Assembly: GCA_934533005.1 (NCBI GenBank)
Contig: CAKTBC010000054.1
Location: 1 to 12,854, forward strand
DNA from: an uncultured Oscillospiraceae bacterium
Lineage (GTDB): Bacteria; Bacillota; Clostridia; Oscillospirales; Oscillospiraceae
Length of the DNA: 12,854 nt
Reading direction: 5' to 3'
The translations under genes were made by a program, and so were the position numbers. The notes under the pieces were generated by a model that saw only the letters and a list, made by a program, of their open reading frames with translations, did not search any database and was not told the origin of the DNA. Below are positions 1-6,030 of the stretch, in pieces. The first letter of the stretch is position 1. The number at the start of each line of letters is the position of its first letter.

Positions 1-240
1 GCGCTCTCCAATACCGGGCTCGTCCGTATCCACGGATGTCTCGCGCCGGTCGCAGGACGGATATGCATGGATCAGCTTGCCGTGGATGTGACGGACATCC
101 CCGAAGCCGCCGTCGGAGACGTCGCCGAACTCATCGGCGCACCGCCGCTCACGGCGGCCGAGGTCGCCGCGCGCTGCGGCACGATCCCCAACGAGCTTCT
201 GAGCCGCCTGGGCGTAAGGCTCCCGGTAATAATGAAATGA
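1..240 (+). CDS. alr: Alanine/serine racemase, C-terminal end (partial, 5' end outside window)
   Basis: Reading frame 1 is open from the first base to a TGA at 238-240 and gives the last 79 residues of a PLP-dependent fold-III racemase. The visible GRICMDQ motif (about residues 20-26 of the fragment) followed by VDVTDIPEAAVGD is the conserved C-terminal beta-domain signature of alanine racemases; its Cys-Met-Asp lies beside the active site in known structures. The closing segment, with NELLSRLGVRL, looks more like the VanT-type serine/alanine racemases than classical Alr, which usually ends in a CRISKRVPR-like stretch. The enzyme converts L-Ala (or L-Ser) to the D-form for peptidoglycan in the cytoplasm. 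The PLP lysine and catalytic tyrosine lie upstream of the window, so substrate and any membrane domain cannot be judged. The gene converges on pepF across a terminator. Confidence 0.88.
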   Translation, partial: ALSNTGLVRIHGCLAPVAGRICMDQLAVDVTDIPEAAVGDVAELIGAPPLTAAEVAARCGTIPNELLSRLGVRLPVIMK

Positions 241-241
241 T

Positions 242-284
242 GCAAAAAATCTCCCGGAACCTGTGGTTCCGGGAGATTTTTTGC
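242..284. terminator. Bidirectional intrinsic terminator between racemase gene and pepF
   Basis: A perfect 20-bp inverted repeat (arms 242-261 and 265-284) surrounds a 3-base loop (TGT). The centre is GC-rich (CTCCCGGAACC) and the outer part of each arm is an A6 or T6 run, so both strands end the hairpin in a U-tract. It starts one base after the racemase stop and ends 18 bases from the pepF stop, serving the two convergent transcripts. Confidence 0.95.
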
Positions 285-302
285 GCATTGCGAAATATGA
301 GC

Positions 303-2105
303 TTAATCCACCAGCTGCTCCATCTCGTCGATGAGCTCGCCGAAGAGGGCGAGCGCGTCGTTCACGGGCTTCGGCGTGCTCATATCGACGCCCGCGATCT
401 TGAGAAGGCTGATCGGGTCGGCGCTGCCGCCGGAGGAGAGGAACTTCTTATAGTCGGCGACAGCCGGTTCGCCCTCGGCGAGAATGCGGTTTGCGATCGC
501 CACGGCAGCGGAGAAGCCGGTGGCGTACTGGAACACATAGTAGTTATAGAAGAAGTGCGGGATGCGCGCCCACTCGAGCGCGATGCCGTCGTCGGAGACC
601 ATGTCGGGGCCGAAGTACAGCTTGTTGAGCGCAAGATACTTTTCATTCAGCGCATCCGCCGTGAGCGCTTCGCCCGCGCCGTTCATCTCGCCCATGATCT
701 TTTCAAACTCGGCAAACATCGTCTGGCGGTACACCGTGCCCTTGAACTGGTCAAGGAAGTGGTTGATGAGATAGGCGCGCTGCTTCTTGTCGGTCGTCTT
801 GCCGAGCAGATGGCGCATGAGCAGCACCTCGTTGCAGGTGGAGGCGACCTCAGCCACGAAGATGACGTACGCGGCGGTATTCACCGGCTGGTACTTGCAG
901 CTGTGGTAGCTGTGCAGCGCGTGGCCCATTTCGTGGGCGAGCGTGAACATGCTGTCGAGATTGTCCTTGTGGTTGAGAAGAACATAGGGGTGCGGGTAGC
1001 TGTTGCCGGAGGAATATGCGCCGCCGCGCTTGCCGACGCTCTCATAAACGTCAATCCAGCGGTTGGCAAAGCCCTCCTTCAGAAGGTCGGTGTAGTCCCC
1101 ACCGAGCACCGCAAGCGCTTCGAGCACCGTTTCCTTGGCCTCTTCATAGGTGATAGCGCTGTCGGCGTCCGCCACGATGGGGGTATACACGTCGTACATG
1201 TGCAGCTCATCCACGCCGAGCAGCTTCTTACGCAGCGCCACATAGCGGTACATCTTATCCATGTTCGCGTGGACAGCCTCGATGAGGTTGTCGTAAACCT
1301 CTTCCGGCACCTCCGTGCCGTCGAGCGCGGCGGCGCGCGTCGAGGGGTAATGCCGCGCGTCCGAGAAGAACTTGAGCGAACGAAACTGTCCGTCAAGCGA
1401 TGCAGCGACGGTGTTTTTAAATTCACCGAGGCGGTTATAGTAGGCTTCAAAGGCGTTCTTGCGCAGCACGCGGTCGCTGCCCATGAGCAGGGGAACGAAC
1501 GTCCCGCTCGTGAGAACGTGGGAATGTCCCTCGCCGTCGGTCACGTCCGGGAACGTGAGATCGGCATCGCGGAACACACTCGCAATATTCTCCGGCGCGT
1601 TCGCCATCTCTCCGGCGGCGGAGAGGAGCTTTTCCTCCTCCGGGGAGAGAATGTGTGCCTTGCGGCGGCGGATCTTATAAATGTTGCGGCGGTAGGTCTC
1701 GAGCTCCGGCTGCGCGGCGTAGAAGAGGTTGATGGTGTCCTCGTCGAGCGCCATGATCTCCGGCGTTTCAAACGCGCTCGCCGCGTCGATGGCGACAAGC
1801 GTTGCAAGCGCCTTGGAGCGCATGCCCTGATAAAAGCCGTTGCCGGTGTCCTCGTCGCCCTTGCAGCTCGCGTAGCCGTAGAGCTTTTCAAGCCGCACGG
1901 AGAGCGCGTCGCTCAGGCGGAACCACTCGAGCAGCGTCTCCGCGCTCTCGCCAAGCTTGCCGCGAAACGCCTCGATCTGCTCCGGCACAGCCTTGAGCGC
2001 TTCATACTCCGCCTGCCAGGCCTCGTCGCTTTCAAATACATCCTTAAGATTCCAGGTCGATTCCTCCGGCACTTCGCTGCGCGCCGGGATGGGTCTGTCT
2101 GCCAT
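303..2105 (-). CDS. pepF: Oligoendopeptidase F (M3 family zinc metallopeptidase)
   Basis: This 600-residue protein has the usual PepF length. It carries the M3 zinc motif HEMGH at residues 391-395 (within LAHEMGHALHSYHS) and the downstream third-ligand region FVAEVASTCNE, with Glu419 the probable third zinc ligand. The PepF C-terminal signature around WARIPHFFYNYYVFQYATGFS is intact, as is the N-terminal WNLKDVF start typical of the family. No signal peptide is visible. Members are cytoplasmic and cleave short oligopeptides, typically about 7-17 residues in studied homologues, in peptide recycling or nutrition. The ATG is preceded by a strong AGGAGG ribosome site about 9 bases upstream. It is the last gene of the six-gene minus-strand operon, 21 bases after the UPF0291 gene, and its transcript ends at the 242-284 hairpin. 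No defect is visible. Confidence 0.97.
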   Translation of the reverse strand: MADRPIPARSEVPEESTWNLKDVFESDEAWQAEYEALKAVPEQIEAFRGKLGESAETLLEWFRLSDALSVRLEKLYGYASCKGDEDTGNGFYQGMRSKALATLVAIDAASAFETPEIMALDEDTINLFYAAQPELETYRRNIYKIRRRKAHILSPEEEKLLSAAGEMANAPENIASVFRDADLTFPDVTDGEGHSHVLTSGTFVPLLMGSDRVLRKNAFEAYYNRLGEFKNTVAASLDGQFRSLKFFSDARHYPSTRAAALDGTEVPEEVYDNLIEAVHANMDKMYRYVALRKKLLGVDELHMYDVYTPIVADADSAITYEEAKETVLEALAVLGGDYTDLLKEGFANRWIDVYESVGKRGGAYSSGNSYPHPYVLLNHKDNLDSMFTLAHEMGHALHSYHSCKYQPVNTAAYVIFVAEVASTCNEVLLMRHLLGKTTDKKQRAYLINHFLDQFKGTVYRQTMFAEFEKIMGEMNGAGEALTADALNEKYLALNKLYFGPDMVSDDGIALEWARIPHFFYNYYVFQYATGFSAAVAIANRILAEGEPAVADYKKFLSSGGSADPISLLKIAGVDMSTPKPVNDALALFGELIDEMEQLVD

Positions 2106-2126
2106 TGGGTATATCCTCCTGCAAAG

Positions 2127-2333
2127 TTAAAATTTCTTTTTCGGGAGCTTGTGCTCCTTGCCGTCTGCGCCGATGATATAGACGTTTTCCAGCGTTTCGA
2201 GCGTCCCGCGCCGCCAGTCGGCCAGATATTCCTCGCGCAGGGCAAGGCGCTCCGCCGTTTCCTCGGGCGTGAGCGCGCGCTCGCGCGAAATGCGCGTCAG
2301 CTCGCTGATGCGGTTTTTCTTTTCTTCGGTCAT
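2127..2333 (-). CDS. UPF0291 (DUF896) family small protein
   Basis: A 68-residue, highly charged protein with the DUF896/UPF0291 pattern: RISELTRISRERALTPEE, then a helix with ALREEYLADWRRGTLETLENV, then a basic tail ending LPKKKF. The family includes B. subtilis YnzC, a two-helix cytoplasmic protein with no established biochemical role; YneA-operon and SOS links have been noted for some members. I chose the ATG at 2331-2333 because it gives the usual MTEEKKNRI start. A GTG at 2337-2339 in the same frame adds two residues and overlaps the yfbR stop as GTGA, so it is also possible. A GGGG run lies about 11 bases before the ATG and 5 before the GTG. The gene is translationally coupled to yfbR upstream and precedes pepF. 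Family assignment is firm; function is unknown. Confidence 0.88.
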   Translation of the reverse strand: MTEEKKNRISELTRISRERALTPEETAERLALREEYLADWRRGTLETLENVYIIGADGKEHKLPKKKF

Positions 2334-2335
2334 GG

Positions 2336-2920
2336 TCACATTGTCCCCAATTCGTCCAGATTCTTTTCAAACGCGCCAAGGCAGTGCTCTATGAACCAAT
2401 CTGCCTCCGGGAGATGCATCTCCTCGATGGAGCGGCGCGTCTGCTCCTCGGCGGAGAGAAATTCGCGGTTGCCCGCCTTGCGCTCCTCGATGCACTGGCG
2501 CAGCGCCGAGAGCTTGTCGGCAGCCTTGACGAGCTTTTCCTCGTCCTCCGATGCCGTAAACGCGCTTTCATATGCCCCGCGCAGCTTCTCCGGCAGCATG
2601 GCGAGCAGCCTCTCGTCCGCCGCGCGCTCCACCTTTTTATAAGCATCGCGGATCGTGCGGTCGTGATACTTGATCGGCGTCGGAAGATCGCCGGTCAGAA
2701 TTTCGCTCGCATCGTGGTAGATTGCGAGCACCGCAAGGCGCTCGGCGTCGCACTCCTTGCCGAAGATCTCGCGCCGGATGATGCCGAGCGCGTGGGCATA
2801 CACCGCCGTTTCGTGGCTGTGCTCCTGCACATTTTCCGGGATGCTGCTGCGCATGAGTCCCCAGCGGGAAATATACCGCATGCGCGATAAAAGGGCATAA
2901 AACCCCGTTTCCTTCACCAT
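2336..2920 (-). CDS. yfbR: HD-domain 5'-deoxynucleotidase, YfbR type
   Basis: The 194-residue protein aligns along its whole length with E. coli YfbR by eye. It has SRWGLMR (Arg19-Trp20, the substrate-selecting pair), the metal ligands His34 (in NVQEHS), His69-Asp70 (in YHDASE), Glu73, Asp78 (in LTGDLPTPIKY) and Asp135 (in KAADKL). YfbR enzymes dephosphorylate deoxynucleoside 5'-monophosphates in the cytoplasm, controlling dNMP/dNTP pools. The ATG at 2918-2920 overlaps the end of the DUF2804 gene by 7 bases, with GGAGAAGGTGAG upstream as the ribosome site, so translation is probably coupled. Its place in an operon headed by replication-initiation genes suits a nucleotide-pool role. All catalytic residues are present and I see no anomaly. 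Confidence 0.95.
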   Translation of the reverse strand: MVKETGFYALLSRMRYISRWGLMRSSIPENVQEHSHETAVYAHALGIIRREIFGKECDAERLAVLAIYHDASEILTGDLPTPIKYHDRTIRDAYKKVERAADERLLAMLPEKLRGAYESAFTASEDEEKLVKAADKLSALRQCIEERKAGNREFLSAEEQTRRSIEEMHLPEADWFIEHCLGAFEKNLDELGTM

Positions 2921-3951
2921 TTGTTGCTCACCTTCTCCGCGAAGCCGGGGAAGTCCGCAAACTCCACCACGGTGCCGTTATCGAGAACGGCCCTGCCGGT
3001 AAAGCGTCCGAACACCTGGTGCTGGTCAGACTTGATGAGCTTCACATCCGTGCAGCTCGCGCGGTCGAGCACCGGCACGAAATCGGCCTCAAACCGCCCG
3101 TCGTCGGATGTAAATTTCCAGGGCTCCGTAAAGCGCTCCTTGCCCTCATCCTCGCCGGGGATCTCAAATTTGATACCGCCGAGCTTATGCGCGGTACCGG
3201 CGTGGAAGAGCATATTTTCGCTCGCAGCGCTCGTATCGCCGAAGCCGTAGCCGAGATTCCAGCCGAATGGCGTCCCGCTCGGCAGCACATACGCCGCGCT
3301 GCTCCAATACCACGTATTCTCATACGTCCACACGCCGCGTCCCCAGTCGAGCACGGCAAAGCTGTCGCTCGGCTCAAAGGTGTACGTCTTGCCGTTATAG
3401 GTCACATACCCGCTCGCGCGGAAGCCGACGATCTTCTGGTTATAGTAGAAGTGGCCGGGTTTCTCAAAGGGCGTGGCGATGACGAGCGAGTCCTCCGGGC
3501 ATTCCGTAAGCTCAACGCGCGCGGAGAGGGCGCTCTCGCCGAATTTATTCATATACGCAATGAGAACGCGCTTCTCCCCCTCGTGGATGAAGTGGAGACC
3601 ATAGCCGCGCGCGGCGGAGTGTACGTCGCCGGTCACGCTCGTCTCCGGCAGGTGCTTTTTGCCGAGCGGCATAAAGGACATCGGGCTTTTCGTGATCTCC
3701 CAGCCCTCCTCGAAATCGAGAAGGCTCACAGAGTCGAGTCCCATGTAGCCGTTGTCCGCTACGGTGAGCGCGAGAGCGAAGCGGCCGTTATTGACAAGAT
3801 AGTAGTCCCATTCCTTGATGCGCAGGGGCGACGCCTTCACGTCCGCGCGGCGGTATTCCTGCACGAGCGCGCGGGAAAAGCCGGGACGGGCAAGATCGCC
3901 CTTAGCATCAAGCAGCGCGCCGGGGGTCGTGATCTCGGTCTGTCGATCCAT
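2914..3951 (-). CDS. DUF2804 family protein, function unknown
   Basis: A 345-residue protein recognised as DUF2804 from its opening PGALLDAKGDLARPGFSR, the central EWDYYLV stretch, and the C-terminal half containing DWGRGVWTYENTWYWSS, then FGWNLGYGFGDTSAASENMLF and HKLGGIKFEIPG. The family is rich in aromatic beta-strand segments and is thought to resemble lipocalin/CrtC-like beta-barrels; no enzymatic activity is established. No signal peptide or membrane segment is visible, so a cytoplasmic location is likely. The ATG directly follows the TGA of the helicase-loader gene with no gap, and its ribosome site (AAGGAGG, about 9 bases upstream) lies inside the end of that gene. It overlaps yfbR by 7 bases. 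Tight packing suggests co-expression with replication genes, but does not say what it does. Confidence 0.9.
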   Translation of the reverse strand: MDRQTEITTPGALLDAKGDLARPGFSRALVQEYRRADVKASPLRIKEWDYYLVNNGRFALALTVADNGYMGLDSVSLLDFEEGWEITKSPMSFMPLGKKHLPETSVTGDVHSAARGYGLHFIHEGEKRVLIAYMNKFGESALSARVELTECPEDSLVIATPFEKPGHFYYNQKIVGFRASGYVTYNGKTYTFEPSDSFAVLDWGRGVWTYENTWYWSSAAYVLPSGTPFGWNLGYGFGDTSAASENMLFHAGTAHKLGGIKFEIPGEDEGKERFTEPWKFTSDDGRFEADFVPVLDRASCTDVKLIKSDQHQVFGRFTGRAVLDNGTVVEFADFPGFAEKVSNKW

Positions 3952-4935
3952 TCAAATGCCCTCCTTACGCTGGGCGCGGATGTCCCGCCCCAGAAATTCC
4001 AGCCATTCGTATTCGCCGGCGAGCCGCGAGGCGAGCGCCGCGCCGTAGCGCGTTTCGATGCCGGAGCGGTCGAGATTCGTGGAGACGATCGTCTTTTTCC
4101 CGGCGCGCAGGCGGCCGTCGAGCAGGGCGTAAAGCGCGCTCTGCGTAAACGCCGTCGGCATTTCGGTGCCGAGATCGTCCAAAATGAGAAGATCGCAGCT
4201 CATAAGCTGGCGCACGCGCGAAGCGGCGTCCGATACCTCGTCCGTGTCGCGCGAGAACTTTTCGCGCTCAAACGAGGCGAGAAGCCCGCTCGCCGTATCG
4301 TACGCCACGCCGCAGCCCTTCGCGGCCACAACGCGCGCAATGGCGGCGGAGAGAAACGTTTTCCCCAGCCCCGGCTCGCCGGTGAACAGGAGATTTGGCG
4401 ACTGCGCGCCGAAGCTCTCGGCATAGGCACGGCAGATACGGAGCACGCGCTCCATCTGCGCGCGGGGCGAAGCGCCGGACGCGGGGGCAATGGGGCTATA
4501 ATAATCCAGCCGGAAGTTTTCAAACGTCTCGTCCCCCTGCTTTAAAAGGGGCGCAAGCTCCGCGGTCTGCTCGGCGCGGTAGAGCTTCTGGAGACATTCG
4601 CAGATCTTCCCGTCCGCCCAACCGGTATCGCGGCAGCGCGGGCAGGAATAGACGGGGTCAAGATAATCCTTCGGGTAGCCGCGCTGCACGAGCAGCGCCG
4701 AGCGCTTTTCCTGCAAAGCAAGGCTTTCCGCTTCGAGCTCCTGCGCCGTGCGGGTGCTCTGGCGCATGGCAACGCGCACCATCTCGCTCAGATTGGCGCG
4801 GAGGGCCGTGTCGATGCGCCCGACCTCCGGGATCTTCGCGGTGATCTCGCGGCGGCGGCGATCCTCCTCCGCGCGGTTGGCAGCGCGCAGCGTCTCCTGT
4901 TTGGCGCGCGCTCGCGCTAAAAGCCGTCCTTCCAT
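3952..4935 (-). CDS. DnaC/DnaI-like replicative helicase loader (AAA+ ATPase)
   Basis: A 327-residue AAA+ protein. Residues 1-80 are charged and mostly helical. A cysteine cluster at Cys98, Cys101, Cys112 and Cys114 (CPRC...CEC) probably binds zinc, as in clostridial DnaC-like loaders; B. subtilis DnaI also has a zinc site. Walker A is GEPGLGKT at 186-193, Walker B LLILDDLG at 249-256, sensor 1 TIVSTNL at 282-288, a candidate arginine finger in SRL at 303-305, and a closing GRDIR near 316-320. Such loaders place the DnaB-type hexameric helicase on DNA during replication initiation or restart. The ATG at 4933-4935 lies 6 bases after the dnaD-like stop, with GGGGGG and AGAGGA stretches just upstream. 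Pairing with a DnaD protein separates it from IstB transposon helpers, which share this ATPase core. Confidence 0.93.
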   Translation of the reverse strand: MEGRLLARARAKQETLRAANRAEEDRRRREITAKIPEVGRIDTALRANLSEMVRVAMRQSTRTAQELEAESLALQEKRSALLVQRGYPKDYLDPVYSCPRCRDTGWADGKICECLQKLYRAEQTAELAPLLKQGDETFENFRLDYYSPIAPASGASPRAQMERVLRICRAYAESFGAQSPNLLFTGEPGLGKTFLSAAIARVVAAKGCGVAYDTASGLLASFEREKFSRDTDEVSDAASRVRQLMSCDLLILDDLGTEMPTAFTQSALYALLDGRLRAGKKTIVSTNLDRSGIETRYGAALASRLAGEYEWLEFLGRDIRAQRKEGI

Positions 4936-4941
4936 ATCCTC

Positions 4942-5880
4942 TTACCCCCCGATGTTCTTCAGTATGCCCTCGAGCCGTGCGAGATCGTCCCCGCCGGTGC
5001 GCCGCGGCGTGGTCTCTGCGGAGGGCTTTGCGCGTGAAGCCGCGCGGCTGTCGCCCTTTTCGATCTGCTCGGCGGTGAAGAGTTTCTTTTCATACCAGCT
5101 CTTCACGATCTTGTCCATATACGCCCAGGCGAGCTTGCCCGTGCCGACAACGGTGCGGTCGTAGGCGATGGCGAGTGTCTCCGCGCCGTAGCCCATCGAG
5201 AGCCAGCTTTCGATATACTTTCGTTCCGTGGGCGTCAGGTCGCGTCCCGTGAGCGAGAGAGCGTGGCGGACCTTTTCCATCTCCTCGTCGCGCCGGGCGA
5301 GCGCGGCGAGATATTCCTCCGCCTGCGGCGCAGTGAGGATCTCGCGGTTGGCCCAGTAAAACGCCTCCTTCTCGATAGCGCGCATCGTCGGGAGCCGCCC
5401 CTCGCCGTAGCGGCGGCGGAGCTTGTCCGCGCAGTGGTGGATGAGCAGCAGTATGGTCTCCGCCGTCATGCCGAGACGGTCATAAATGCCGAAGAGCGTG
5501 TTGAGATCGGCGCTCGAGAGCGTGTGGCCGAGCACGCGCTGACACTCGCCGAGCAGCGCGCGAAACGCCCCGTCGTCGGCGCTGCGGCGCAGTATGTCCT
5601 CCGTGCGGTACACCGGCAGCTCGTCCGGCCCCGGCAGGGGCACGTCCCCGGCGGTGAGAAGTCCCGCCCCGGAGAGCCGCCGCGCCGCAGAGCTTATCTG
5701 CTCTCCCGTGCAGGAGAGAGCGCGCGCCGCTGCCGCGGTATCGAGCACGCCGCCGGAGCGCAGAATATAAAGATACAGCAGCGCGCACTCCCCGTCGCCG
5801 AGCGCGAGGAGCTTTTCCGCGTCCTCCGCCGGGAGAGAGAGCGTGTTCGCGCCCTGGATGCGATAGCGTTTTCCGTCCAT
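4942..5880 (-). CDS. dnaD: DnaD-like primosome/replication initiation protein
   Basis: A 312-residue protein with a winged-helix-like N-terminus (about 25-80) and two copies of the DnaB_2/DnaD module: about 90-190, ending FYWANREILTAPQAEEYL, and about 205-270, ending YMDKIVKSWYEKKLFT with the Y-x3-I-x3-W pattern of this family. The tail (275-300) is basic and low-complexity, before a short end helix. DnaD/DnaB proteins of Firmicutes remodel DNA and act before the helicase loader at oriC or in PriA-dependent restart. The ATG at 5878-5880 has AAAAGGA about 6 bases upstream. It is the promoter-proximal gene of the six-gene minus operon and immediately precedes the loader gene, so the two probably act together. 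Whether it matches DnaD or DnaB of B. subtilis is not settled by eye. Confidence 0.93.
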   Translation of the reverse strand: MDGKRYRIQGANTLSLPAEDAEKLLALGDGECALLYLYILRSGGVLDTAAAARALSCTGEQISSAARRLSGAGLLTAGDVPLPGPDELPVYRTEDILRRSADDGAFRALLGECQRVLGHTLSSADLNTLFGIYDRLGMTAETILLLIHHCADKLRRRYGEGRLPTMRAIEKEAFYWANREILTAPQAEEYLAALARRDEEMEKVRHALSLTGRDLTPTERKYIESWLSMGYGAETLAIAYDRTVVGTGKLAWAYMDKIVKSWYEKKLFTAEQIEKGDSRAASRAKPSAETTPRRTGGDDLARLEGILKNIGG

Positions 5881-5891
5881 GTTCGTCCTTT

Positions 5892-5908
5892 TGGGGCATA
5901 GTACCCCA
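5892..5908 (-). other. Small hairpin in the dnaD 5' leader
   Basis: On the minus-strand transcript, TGGGG and CCCCA form a 5-bp stem around a 7-base loop, immediately before the AAAAGGA ribosome site of dnaD. It could affect translation, but it is short and may be chance. Confidence 0.35.
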
Positions 5909-5927
5909 TGCTGTGATATTCTTTGAT

Positions 5928-5957
5928 ATTATATCATAATGTTTCTACTTGAAGCAA
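5928..5957 (-). promoter_or_regulatory. Predicted sigma-A promoter for the dnaD operon
   Basis: Read on the minus strand, a perfect TATAAT -10 box (plus-strand 5928-5933) lies 18 bases downstream of TTGCTT (5952-5957), a moderate -35 match of about 3/6. It sits about 50 bases before the dnaD start and is the best promoter candidate for the six-gene minus operon. Its -35 box overlaps that of the plus-strand promoter. Confidence 0.62.
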
Positions 5958-5978
5958 GGGTGTTCGTTGTGTTATAAT
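5949..5978 (+). promoter_or_regulatory. Predicted sigma-A promoter for the U32-maf-mreCD-mrdA operon
   Basis: TTGAAG (5949-5954) and a perfect TATAAT (5973-5978) are separated by 18 bases, a good sigma-A type promoter. It lies about 52 bases before the U32 start codon. The -35 box shares three positions (5952-5954) with that of the divergent promoter. Confidence 0.75.
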
Positions 5979-5991
5979 CTTAATTTGAAGA

Positions 5992-6010
5992 AGTACCGTT
6001 TCCCGGTACT
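5992..6010 (+). other. Hairpin in the U32 operon 5' leader
   Basis: AGTACCG (5992-5998) and CGGTACT (6004-6010) form a perfect 7-bp stem with a 5-base loop, just after the expected transcription start and before the GAGGAAG ribosome site at 6019-6025. No U-tract follows, so it is not a terminator. It may stabilise the 5' end of the mRNA or be a protein site on DNA. Confidence 0.45.
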
Positions 6011-6030
6011 GTGTTTACGAGGAAGAAATT

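Noticed and set aside
36..2642. Plus-strand open frame of 868 codons antisense to pepF, UPF0291 and yfbR
   Set aside because: It runs antisense through three firmly identified genes and across a terminator, is rich in Arg/Val/Ala/His as expected from reversed GC-rich codons, and matches no family I recognise.
3019..4545. Plus-strand open frame of 508 codons antisense to DUF2804 and the helicase loader
   Set aside because: Shadow of two real genes in high-GC DNA; no ribosome site or recognisable domain.
3952..4935. IstB-type transposon ATPase
   Set aside because: The ATPase core is shared with IstB, but there is no adjacent transposase or terminal repeat, and the upstream neighbour is a DnaD protein, which supports a helicase loader.
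5881..6030. Riboswitch in the divergent intergenic region
   Set aside because: The leaders are about 45-50 bases and contain only single short hairpins, too small for a known riboswitch class.
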